NCBI RefSeq assembly: GCF_000003605.2 | Contig: NW_003134350.1 | Location: forward strand, 11,695 to 46,661 | Origin: Saccoglossus kowalevskii | Lineage: Eukaryota; Hemichordata; Enteropneusta; Harrimaniidae | DNA length: 34,967 bases | Reading direction: 5' to 3' | In this document: piece by piece, positions 22,545 to 33,900 of the stretch | Layout of the letters: every line of letters begins with the position of its first letter | Position numbering within the stretch: the first letter of the stretch is position 1 | Notes under the pieces: generated by a model | Told to the model about the DNA's origin: nothing | Seen by the model: only the letters and a program-made list of their open reading frames with translations | Databases searched by the model: none | Program-made: the position numbers and the translations under genes

Positions 22545-24450
22545 ATTTTATGCCAGAACTTATTATATTCTTTGTTACTTATTATTAATTTAATTGTGTT
22601 TCAAATAGTCTCCATCGATTCAGCATCGTAAGTTGAACCCTATTTAAGAGTCCAAAGTTGACGTACGCATAATTGGTCATGACAAATAGTCCGTGAAAGT
22701 GAATCTACGCCTACGGCATGCATGGTCCTAAAAATATATTGCAGTGATCTTAGCAAGTCCACTTGGGTGAACGTCTTAAATTTAGTAAACTCAAGACTGA
22801 TCTGTGTACTGCATATGTTATTTACTCTGCAATCACGTAAACATGTGTCATGATACATATGATCAATTAAACACCAGGCATTGGATCTGGACTTAAGATA
22901 TTAAAAACCGTATTACAAATTATTAATTACAAACACTATTTGTGATCTACAAGTGGTAGACCACTTATGATATTAGTAGTATCATCTTGAGACCTTAATA
23001 CCTGCATTTAACAGTATACATTGTGTAAATACAGAAATTATACTTTCTGTTCTCTAAACAATTCTATAATAGGAATAAATCTGATCAATTATGTATCTCG
23101 CATAAGCCATATTTTATCAGCAACGCCTCGCGTTTTATTGAGGTTGTTTTCAAAGGACATTTAGTTATTGTAATCGGTTCGTATATGCTGTTAGTATATT
23201 CCAATCCGAATACATATCAACACACTGAAATACATAGTCGGGAATTATTTTAGTTACATGTATTATGAAATGTTCACATTGATCTTTATTATAGCAAGTG
23301 TCAAAGTGTGTGTTCTACATGTTGAAATATGTTTTATTACATAAAATATTATAATTATTATATCTTAAATAATAGCGAGGGCAGTATAGAAAGTCATATA
23401 ACTGAAATAAAAAATAAGTAAAATTAATATTGATGCGAATGATTCGGGAATGAATTTTCAAATTTATAAAACATGGTTGATTACTCCAAATGAGGAAGTC
23501 GCGATAGTCATCGCCCGGCGATAACACATTCGTCTCCCGTTTGAAAATATCCTGTTTGATGCTATTTATTTATTTAATCGGATGTGCATTCCATAAGCTT
23601 CAGCCATTGTTTCAGTAAGTAACCAAACAACTGTTCTTGTCAAACGTATTCAATTTGCGCTGTAGTTTATCTGAACATAAGGGTAATAAACCTATATCAT
23701 TGGGTGTATATTAAAGCGTAGTCTCAGGTATTCACTTTCACTAATTTGCTGAACAGTCCATCAAACACATCTCCGGAAACAGCCGCCCTGTTAGACCATG
23801 CCGTTCATGCCATGCAGTAAATAACCATATCCATGTTTCTCGAATAAGGTTGGAGATAACAAGATCCTCTCGTTCAAATTTTCTCCTTGTAAGGTCAAGC
23901 AATTGAGATTTTATTGATCTGAGAAATATGTTGATTGAATACAAAATTATATTTAACGTAATTAACTAAAAAAAACGCTTTGTTTTAACACGTACTGCAG
24001 TCTTAATTAGAAGTCACAATTTTTATTCGACGGGAATATCCAGCCACAGGCATGTGGATATCACCAGAATACAACAATCTGAATTTTAATCAACATCAGT
24101 ACCTTTAGTGAGATTGAAAACCTGATATTTACATTGTGTTTTCAATCATAAACTGAACTCACTCAAGGGCAAAAGTTCATTCGTTGTGTTCGTTGTGTTC
24201 ATTGTCAATCGAAATAGATAAACGATTTGTCCGAGTAATAAGCAGCAGATATTTAGTTCTATCTATAAGCCAAAATTACTGGAATCGTTGTAGAATTACT
24301 GCACGTCGCTTTATGAAAGAACGAAATCTTACACAAAAAAAACAATATGTATATTTCCTTTTGAAATGGACATGCTTATCAAAATGATTTTCAGGTATTA
24401 TTTGTAGTACTAACTTTGAGCACAACAATGGGTTCGACTCCTTTAGCAAG
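22545..24450. other. AMT-B 3' UTR and spacer
   Basis: This AT-rich non-coding sequence contains the candidate AMT-B polyadenylation signals (22866-22871, 23074-23079) and a perfect 7-bp-arm hairpin AAGTGGTAGACCACTT (22951-22966). A minus-strand frame at 23741-23944 (LLDLTRRKFEREDLVISNL) has a plausible amino-acid composition, but I recognise no family and no splice context. Confidence 0.45.
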
Positions 24451-24466
24451 CATGTGACGTCACATG
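24451..24466. promoter_or_regulatory. 16-bp perfect palindrome containing TGACGTCA
   Basis: CATGTGACGTCACATG is a perfect palindrome combining a CRE core with flanking CATG ends. It lies immediately upstream of the decayed copy of the AMT-B 5' flank, so it may be a leftover promoter element of the lost copy, or a distal element for AMT-C about 3 kb downstream. Confidence 0.25.
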
Positions 24467-24482
24467 AAATCATGTCTAATGG

Positions 24483-25240
24483 ATTGATTTGTGTGCGACA
24501 GTCGCGTATATCAATGTATATCCGGCGATTTTACAATATCCTACGAGATGAAAACATTGGCACCGATTCGACACAATGGCTGATGACTGAATGGTAAAAC
24601 CATGTGTGAATGTTAGTCTTATTATGAATAAATATACGTTAATTATCTCGTATCCTTGTCTTCTCCTTCGAATGCCCACGCTACATCGTCTTACTAACAT
24701 TCCTCAAAAGTAGTTATCTATAAACACATCATTCTTCTGAAAATGTCTCTCTCTTGTCTACTTTGATTTGTTCCTTTCATAGCGATATCTACAATTTTCT
24801 GTTTCCTCCGATTCTGTGAATGTCATATTACTATACATCATGGCGTATATATCACGAGTGAATCTGCAATTATGTTACTGGGTAACACGAGGCGAATATA
24901 CTTGTAGAGTATTTATTGTCGGTCAGTAGTTATATTTTTGATTTTTTTGAAATATATTTTTTGGTCAAATATGCTATTTTAAACTTGCTTCAAATCTTTA
25001 CGTATAGATTATGAGTTGTATTCACGCGTGTGTGCTGTGTGAGTGTACAGCTGGATTACAACAGTTTTAAAACTTTTAAAACGTTAATAATACTCGGTAA
25101 AGTGAACTACAGTTTCAAAAGAATACATATTCAATATTTGCTGTATTTGTTCTCAATATTGTGTTACCAAGAAAAAGGAATTTCATATTTGCTATCTCAC
25201 CATTAGATTTTGGGCATCATTTGCTCCAACAGCAGATAAC
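24483..25240 (+). pseudogene. Decayed duplicate of the AMT-B locus: 5' flank plus exon 4
   Basis: Three blocks match the AMT-B region in the same order: 24500-24582 with about 18020-18108, 24588-24800 with about 18528-18740, and 25089-25240 with about 20590-20750. The last block contains a degenerate exon 4 (about 25159-25232). Its frame reads CVTKKKEFHICYL, against FVTKRKIFDICYL in AMT-B. The acceptor AG is lost, a 2-bp deletion shifts the frame near the end, and the donor GT has become GC-like context. Exons 1-3 are deleted and exons 5-6 were not found. It is clearly non-functional. Confidence 0.75.
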
Positions 25241-25738
25241 ATATGTTGCATCTATTTAATTAAAATTTGTTATATCACTTCGTTTGATTTTAATTCAAAG
25301 CATAATGAATAAAACCCAATATTGTGGCGTTTGAAACCTTATTTATGAGACATCCAGTTTATAATTACCATGATATACTGAAAGGTATTAATATAGTGTG
25401 TGTAACAAAAAAACATATAGATGACATAAAACTGACCATTCATGGTTTGCAGTGATTAATTACTCACGTATGACCAGTTCTCATTTACGTATTAGATAAT
25501 GAACGTGTTTACGTAGATTTTGCGTAATGAAAAAACGAGTGCGCGAAGCCCGAGTGACTGACGCATAGTCTACCAACCGAATTCATTGTTTTCAAACAAA
25601 TTAACTATCTATTGCAACTAAGTTATTTTCAGCGTGCTTCGTGTTTGTGTATCTTTGTTGTATTCTCGATAAAATGCCACGAGAAAAACTCTGAATCATT
25701 TCCAAGGAACATCTAGCGAGCATACCGATTTTGACTCT

Positions 25739-25792
25739 GGTATGCTAACGAATGCCGTCCTTGGCATGTCCATTCTCTGGTGAGTGCAGTAT
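25739..25792 (+). pseudogene. Decayed 3' end of an AMT exon 1 with its donor site
   Basis: These 54 bases align without gaps to 28106-28159 of AMT-C, with 46 identical. They cover the last part of exon 1 (MLTNAVLGMSILW against MPTNAIFGMFMLW) and the first 13 bases of the intron, GTGAGTGCAGTAT, which are identical. The similarity stops abruptly upstream, so the transmembrane exon is lost. It lies downstream of the exon 4 relic, so it must come from a second, separate duplicate most related to AMT-C. Confidence 0.75.
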
Positions 25793-27463
25793 TTCGAGTC
25801 GGAATTATCCATTGCAATGTACGTTTGCAATTGTGTTCGCTAAAGAAACATTTTTGGTCATGACTCTGACGCTGATACGTTATGATTCATAGCGGCAATG
25901 TGACTTACTCTACACCGGGTTGACAAAGCGTATATTATCCACGAGTCCCTAGTTAGATTAGATTTCCAATAGTTCATTAGTACAAGTCTCATGGCTAAAA
26001 TAAGTAAATTTAAGAGAATATTTTCATGTGAATAATACTCTTGGAATCGAAACTGAGTACTTAATGTTGTAAACTAACGATTCTCTGTAATATCAAAGCA
26101 TTCGACAATCAGTAATGTGAGCTCGAAATATGGGCGAAGATATCGGGCTGCAAAACTGTACTCATCATTAGATCAATGCATACAACCGCATCGATTACAC
26201 TCTGAATTACAAATCATTATAAAGGTAGACTGAACACGTGTTTTGTTGAATATCTGAAATTGACATCTTAATACATCTAAGCAAATAATGGTAGGATTAC
26301 ATCTCATTCTCCGAAACTGTGACGTCTCGTTTCGTTTGGGATGAGATCTCAATTAATTGGCTATCACACTGAGTGTGTATCTAGGTGATACCACGTGCTT
26401 TCAGCATTGGCATGTGGAATACACATGATGTACGTTTCAAAAGTAAAATTGAAACCATACATATCAAACTTTGACTTTCTGTGAAACACGTAAACGAATT
26501 CGATCATGTATTGTATTTAATTGGTTAAAATCGCAAGGCTCAATTCTAAAATAACGCAAGTTAAGTCAAAATTTATGTAATTATCAAACTGCCATCGTCT
26601 GAAATGATTTTAGTGGCTATGAATTAGTTGTGAATATTCTTTGCACTTCACATTCACTTTGTTAGCGGGTATATGTATAACATTTACGATTCAAAGTGGT
26701 TATACGACCAGCATAATGCCGTCACAGGGAACAGCAAGCTAATTATTCTACCATTATACTGCTATCTGGCGTAATGGTAACCATAGAAACATTAACTTTG
26801 GGGATCATGTTTAAATTCAGATTATATGACCCGAAACGACAACTGAACATGAAACCAGCATGCTAGTTTGCAAACAATATTAGTAAACCGACACTACAGC
26901 ATTGACATTACCGACGGTGAATAATAAAGCTGCAAATACCGTTTGTTATTTTCCAACCTTAGCACGACATGTAACCGTTCAATGAAACAAATTTGTATAT
27001 AAATTTCTAAAAATTAAGAGGATGTTCGCGTGTTCCTCAACGGCAACCAGCTGGAACGAATAATGCAGCTGAGATCCTAGTGAGTTTAATCAGCCTTCCC
27101 AATTCAAGTCCCTATTATTTCTATCCGTGATTGAATAATGCTTACCTTGTTTGTCATTGGCGATGCGATAAACCGCACGTCTCGGTATAATGCGTTAAAT
27201 TTAAATGTATTTAAATATCTCGTACATTACTTAGGAGCGCCAATGAAATTATAATATAGCTTCAAGACAAGAGATTCTTACTGGGGGAATTCTTGTCAGT
27301 TCAGTTACAGCATCGTTTGCGTTATTTATGATCGACGGACGTTTAAGAAGCTGGTAATTCTAGACGAAAAGTTGAGAATTTATTCCGTTTAGAAATTACG
27401 ACTCATAGCTTTTTGACGTCGTTCCGCAAGAAGGAAGCACGTATTTTGAAGACTTGTATCAGG
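25793..27463. other. 5' flank of AMT-C
   Basis: No gene is seen. The sequence is AT-rich and directly precedes the AMT-C start. I could not pick out a convincing TATA box or a conserved block shared with the AMT-A or AMT-B promoters. A TGACGTC half-palindrome lies about 50 bp before the start codon (27414-27420). Confidence 0.45.
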
Positions 27464-30400
27464 ATGGAGAACGCAACTGATTCAATCACAACGTATGAGA
27501 CGGGGACTATAGAGGAAGTCCAAGACGAAAGAGGGTGGGACGATGCAACGTGGATTTTGACGAGCGCGTTTATTATATTCACCATGCAATCAGGATTTGG
27601 GCTTTTGGAATCTGGTTCGGTATCAAAAAAGAACGAAGTAAACATCATGGTTAAAAATGCCATTGATGTGATATTTGGTGGATTGTCATATTGGATGTTC
27701 GGCTACGGAATAAGTTTTGGGAACGACGCCGGTTCAAATGCGTTTATCGGGATAGGTTATTTTTTTGTAGACGATACAGACGAAAATATGATGGGCACTC
27801 TGTTTTCCAGTTTCTTTTTCCACACTTCGTTCGCAACAACGGCGACGACTATAGTCAGTGGAGCCATGGCGGAACGCACCAAACTCGAAAGTTATATTCT
27901 GTTTTCATTTTTGAACACATTTGTTTACGCGTTACCAACGCGATGGGTCTGGGCGACTTCGGGGTGGCTGAATAAATTAGGGGCTGTAGATATCGCAGGG
28001 GCAGCGTGCGTGCATCTATCTGGTGGAGTCACTGGGTTGGTAGCGACGTTGGTACTGAAACCAAGAACAGGCAGATTTGAGGGAAAGGCGATTCCACCTA
28101 AAATGGGTATGCCAACGAATGCTATTTTTGGCATGTTTATGCTCTGGTGAGTGCAGTATGTTGATTTCATATACCTAGCTGTAGCAGGTGACTGTCTTGA
28201 TAAATACATTACGGTAGTACGAACAAAACCCGCTAATTACGGGAAATATTTGAAATCGCCTGATCCGAACTTTAACGTAAATGTCACGTTAATAATGTTA
28301 GCACAATAATCTCCGAACGTAACGTCAATTTTCTTGTATTTCATGCCTAAATGCATTATTCAATTTCACGTTCAAAGGTGGGGCTGGTTAGGTTTCAACT
28401 GTGGTAGTACTTATGGAATTACCGGCGGAAAATGGAAATTGGCGGCAAGGTAAACCTTAAATATAGTTTATTGATTTAGTACACACTACATCGAAGTCTG
28501 GAACCTTTAAATTTCCCATTCAGTATATTGACATTGAATGATAATTGTTTTCAGGTCTGCTGTAACAACTATCACATGTTCCATTGGCGGCGGAACCGTG
28601 GGGATATTTTTAAGGTAATATAGTTAGTAAATTAGTTTATTGTTATAATTTTGCATGGAGTTGTTAACATTGTTGGGAAGGTTTCGGTACAATGTACATA
28701 TGTACGACTAGCCGGATATTTTTTAAGTAAGTGCTTAATTATGTATAAAAGGTGGAAAAAATAATTGACAGCATTGGGGCTGCTTACTCGTTCTTTGGAA
28801 AACGTTGGCCAGTTATTTTTTTCTTAATGTTTGAATGAATATATAATGTAAGAAAATCATAAAATTAAATTATACCAGCGCAGTTTTCTTGTTTTCATTA
28901 CAGTTATATTCTGAAGAAAAGAAAATTTGATATACTGTATTTAATAAATGGAGTGCTTGGGTCGTTAGTATCAGGCACCGGTGAGTTGAAATGTTTACAT
29001 GTTCGGTAACATCTGTAACACGAAACTTTGAACAGTATATACGGAAATTGTTGAAAAGGAAATATTGCATGCATCTTAGAGACTGTTGCCTTATATTTTA
29101 ACTTTTATTTTGTTTAAACTGCAATACGTATGCTTGCTAATTTTCACGCACTTTTGTGTTTGTTTTTGCACGTGGTAGGGGTGTAGGATTCTCAGCTGAT
29201 GTACATTCGAATGAAATGTGATGAGCTGGCATTTAAAATCAATATAAATCATGACCAAAATCAGATATGGAGCATAGTTTACTGTGCGAGATGTATTTTG
29301 TGCATAATTCCACCAGGCAGAGTAAGAGACCACATAATAAATTACGGAACTGTGTATCTCAGCCTACAGAGACCACTAGTTGTGAACAACCTAAGCAAAA
29401 GTATTGTATATTCTGCAACCGCGATACTTTTTTTTTCTTAATAACACCTCAGCTATATGTGCGTTGGCCCGTCCCTGGGAAGCGTTGTTGATTGGTGGGA
29501 TCGGTGGTATCATATCATGCCTTGGTGGCGAATTGATAGCTAAGATGAAGATAGACGATCCAGTGGGTGTTGTACCTGTTCACGCAATGTGTGGACTCTG
29601 GTCGCTTATTGCTGTTGGTCTATTCGTCCGTATTGACAGACTAGAAGGCGTATCTCGATACAACGGTAAGTGCGCTGAGCGTCATTTTTGTTTCGATGAT
29701 CGAGCGTAGTACGAAAAGTCCTTGTCAAACACATTTTTGGAACTACGGGGCACTCACGTTCATGCGAGTAACGGTTTCAATGCGTTTTTTTTATTCAGGG
29801 CTGTTTTATGGTGGTGGTTTGTATATGCTCGGGATCCAGCTTCTCGCGGGAGTTGTAATTACAGTGTGGACCGTCGCAACGTCGTATATTTGTCTCAAAA
29901 TACTTGACTTGACTCTGGGTTTGCGCATGACCCTGCAGGAAGAGATATTGGGGGCAGATCTCGTGGAGCATAGTCTTAACGGCTCATACGACAAAGCCAC
30001 TGGCGAGTTACGAAGTGTTGAGGGTGATCTAATTGAAATCGTCAAATCTAACGGCGGTGCTTTTTACAATGACGAGTTGAAAAAGTTGTCAGACGCCGTT
30101 GCTATGCGAATGCCGCGGGAGATGTTTGCCTCCGTCTGTACACTGGGCCACGGCTCAGGTACCTATTCCAACGGCGAAATCATCCACATTGATAATGATT
30201 TCGTCCCTGTCACGAGAGACAGACATAAACTCAGCGTTGCAACTATCAGTAGTCTTCGCCGAGTCACCCCCATTGAAGATATGTCGTCGATAGTTTCGTT
30301 CCGTAGCACAGTCACGAAGAACCCGACCATGGAATCACATCCCACCAGAAACAGCTTAACGCTTGTAAACAAAGATGTAAACACAGCGGAAGTGACGCAG

Positions 30401-30556
30401 GGCGACCCCAGCATTTTGGCTATCCCGGTTACTACTTTACCTCCCCTGTTGCTACCCGATAATAATGGGGAAACTAAGACCGAACAAGAAACTAAGGCAT
30501 GTGTTACAGAAGTGGTTGGTACTCCAGGCGATACATTCGGGCATACGGAAAACTAA
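27464..30556 (+). CDS. AMT: AMT-family ammonium transporter C
   Basis: Six coding exons: 27464-28146, 28378-28449, 28555-28614, 28904-28980, 29453-29665 and 29799-30556 (TAA), 620 aa. Gene structure and intron phases are as in the other two copies. Conserved are GWDDATW (24-30), GAMAERT (133-139), pore Asp176, twin-His His184 and His341, GFNCGS (233-238) and the cytoplasmic LGADLVEHSLNGSYDKATGE. One oddity is that the segment that reads PAHWLW in A and B is PTRWVW here (158-163), replacing a nearly invariant His by Arg at residue 160. The N-terminus is the shortest of the three (one sequon, Asn3), while the Ser/Thr/Pro-rich cytoplasmic tail is the longest. The ATG at 27464 has a strong context (A at -3, G at +4) and no upstream in-frame ATG competes. 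AATAAA at 30715-30720 lies 160 nt after the stop. The intact frame argues for a functional gene. Confidence 0.93.
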
Positions 30557-30714
30557 ATTTTATGTATATAATATACAAGTTACATAGGTAGATGATGAAC
30601 AAAGAGATAGTCTAAATGATTGTATGAACGAGTTGGTTTCTGTGTTGGGAGATATTTTTTATATATAATAACTTAATAATATTCTTGTGTCGGGACAGTT
30701 AATATTATATTGTT

Positions 30715-30720
30715 AATAAA
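30715..30720 (+). terminator. Polyadenylation signal candidate of AMT-C
   Basis: The canonical AATAAA, 160 nt after the AMT-C stop codon in an AU-rich 3' region, is the best-placed cleavage signal in the window. Confidence 0.5.
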
Positions 30721-30842
30721 TATAATTCACAACTAATGATACCACTGCATACAGTGCTCTTCTCACATATCCACTATTTCCTTTCGGAAACTTCTTGAAC
30801 TGGGTGTCTGATTAATTTTCCATTTAGCTAAGTTAACGAGCT

Positions 30843-30868
30843 ATTTATTAATTAATTAATTAATTAAT

Positions 30869-30963
<95 letters not shown>

Positions 30964-30966
30964 TTT
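30843..30966. repeat. (ATTA)n/(ATTT)n microsatellite
   Basis: About six ATTA repeats run directly into an almost perfect (ATTT)n tract of about 95 bases. This is a compound tetranucleotide microsatellite about 290 bp beyond the AMT-C stop. It is likely length-polymorphic. Confidence 0.95.
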
Positions 30967-33900
30967 TCATTGTGCGAGTATGTCGTGTAGCAGGCTCTGA
31001 CTCAATCTATATAATCATTAGAATAAAAATGAGAACATAAACACCACAAACACCGTCACTTCAACTAGCGTCGTTATACGCACAGTTTATAGTAAATGTG
31101 TGTAAATCTGTGTAAAGGGCTTCTAACGGATACAGCTTCGCACAATATACGTTTATTAAACCCATGCAACTATTGACATTTCGTTGATATTACTCAAATG
31201 ATTGTAATGTTTATCAACGAACATAACGTGTTCGTGGAGTTGGTTAGTAGAAGTGACTCTCACAACTTTGCGTGACAAGCACTCTAGCCATGTGATATTG
31301 TTTTGCAGATCGTGCTTACCCATCGCTACATCTGAACTTTACCGGTATAACATTGTACACTGTGTACAGTTAATGGCGACACTATGGCCTGGAGGAAACG
31401 TGACAGCCTAAATCAAAAAAAGTGCAAGTGGTGTAGTCTTTGTAGTCTTTAATATAAGAGTCGTACGTGAAAACACGGTCTAACTATTACATTGTTAACA
31501 GAGACTAATCGAAATAATATATATATGTATCTTTTCTTTCCTGCATTGTGACGGACACAGTTGAAAAATGAGATGGCTCTACTCTAATCTCCCAAAAAGC
31601 CGTGGTATAACACCTGCACACTTATAGTCAGGTTCTAGTAAATTCCACGACTCAGATGAACTGAAATACCTTTTTGGCGTTCAAAATTGCACATAGAATA
31701 ATATCAAATAGCACAAAGAATTGTGATATTTGCCAGGTATCTTATTTCGTGTTTTTCAACTGTGAAATTATACTTTCTGGAATTATGATCCTATTTATGA
31801 AGTTACATATAATTGAGGTTATATTAAAATCTAATTTGAAACATATTTCAAATTAAAACTTATTTCTTATGTTGCAGAAAAACAGATATCCTGGTATAGT
31901 ACTTCCTTATGTGTGTATGTGCTCCCTGAAACTGTATGTAATTTGTTAAATACTTATTCTGTATTAAAACAGTCACGTTATTTTCGAACAGTTATTCGAC
32001 ACCTTGCACTCACAAGGACTAATAAAGTTATAAGTCATATAAATAAATAAATACTATATTTGAATATTAATGTTGGTACTTCGAGTTAGAATTATTCGTA
32101 CTTTTGAAATTTACAACTTGCAGTGCAGTGATACTCTTATCATATCTCCTTTTGAAACTATATGTATGTATGGTGTGCTTGTATTTCAAACTGTTTTTTT
32201 TTTATTAAATATAATTTAAAAATAACCGAACTATTGATTATTTAATGAAAACTAGCGGCACGCTTAGTCAATAACTTTTGCAATAATGCTAATTCACCTG
32301 TGGCTAACTTTAAATCTATTCAGTTTTTGAAACTTTCACAAGTGAAATGATCCTATTTGATTATTCAAATTTAAATACTACATAAAGGATTGTTTTTATT
32401 TCTGTTAAATTCTGGCTTAGTGTATTTGTATTTCAGTGAGAAATAGTATATTTATTTGCAATAGTGTATGGTAAAAATCCCCGCAGACAGATAAGTTCAG
32501 CTAGACGTCTTCACCAAAAGCACCAACATATAGGTCACTCCGCGATTTATTCCGTTTAAAAGTTGTATATATATAGACTATATCTAATTATCTCTTAGCC
32601 CTAGTACGCTTGGTGATATCCCGCGGTATGTGTAAATAACAGAGACTGGATACCATCTATGTCATTCAATAAATAAATAATGTGTCTATGGAACAGTAAT
32701 TTTACTAATGACAGCAGCCTGAAACATATTCAATATTCACACACAGGTGAACTTTCTATAATCAAAGAACGGTGACCGTCTGGGCAAATTAGACTGAGCG
32801 CCTAAAATATATTGATACACATTCATGAATTTGATGTTCGCTTTGAAGGTGAAGCGCTGCGCCGTGTTTCACGCGTACGTGACGTGGGCAACGTATACAG
32901 TGAAATAAAATATTTGTATACATTAAATTGGAACGCGCGCTGTGTTGTGACTGTAGAGCGCTTTATAAAAAAAAGTGGGCAATGGGGATACCTGATACAG
33001 GTAACAGAAAATAAAAAGGGCATTTTACGTTTTCACAGGAAATAAAATGAAAATTTCATTTACAAAAAATTGCGTACAAATTACGACATTTAATATGGAA
33101 AATGCTATATACGCTTACAAAAAATAAGATCTTTGTACAAATTACGGACGAATGAAATAGCTGATTACATTTAACACCTTGTCTCTGTCTCTGTCTACAT
33201 TTTTTTATATATTTAAATTACATTATTAGACTCTAAACGAACAATTCGATAAACAGAATATCAATTACTGATGGGGACAAGGGCTCGTAAAAAATAAGAA
33301 TTACTACATTGACAAAGGCTAACTTCAAAGAGTCACTCACGTGGTAGCTTTATCTGTCACTATAGATGAGCTGTTATGCAAATGAGCTGTTTAGTACCGA
33401 TGTACAGTGTCTTAGAGAATAGAGGCTTTGACGATAACACTAGTACCTTCGTCTCTATCAGAATTGATCTCTGACATTGTAAAATCAGATGGCCCTATAC
33501 TGCATTGTCTGGCAGCGATTAAGTAGATAAGATCGACTTCGACGTCGATTAATATAGGAACTGAAATACTAGAATGATTTTTGGCCCTTGGCTATTCATG
33601 CGATTTTCGTATGATTTCAATCTCCGTTGTGCTGATCACATTTCCATTTGTAGGGGTAGCAGAGACGGACAGGATCCGCCCTATTATATTGACAAATGCT
33701 TTTGGTCGAAGAACAAAACTAATCTAACTTTATACTCATATAATGTGATTGACATCTACATATGCACTCTTGTATTAGTTATAAAACTGTTATTAGTTTA
33801 GAATAGACGATTACACCAAAATTTAAATGTTTTTTGCGTTCACTTTGTTCCCTATAAATGCGTAATTTTAGCAGTCATGGAAGGGACGGACAGTGGGAAG

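Noticed and set aside
23741..23944. Minus-strand frame containing LLDLTRRKFEREDLVISNL
   Set aside because: Composition is plausible for a transposon fragment, but no family motif is recognised and there is no supporting context.
30843..30966. Tetranucleotide tract considered as a CRISPR-like or regulatory repeat
   Set aside because: It is a simple uninterrupted microsatellite without spacers.
32812..33045. 77-codon + strand open frame near the right end
   Set aside because: It begins with TTG, has no recognised motif or splice context, and sits in gene-poor AT-rich sequence.
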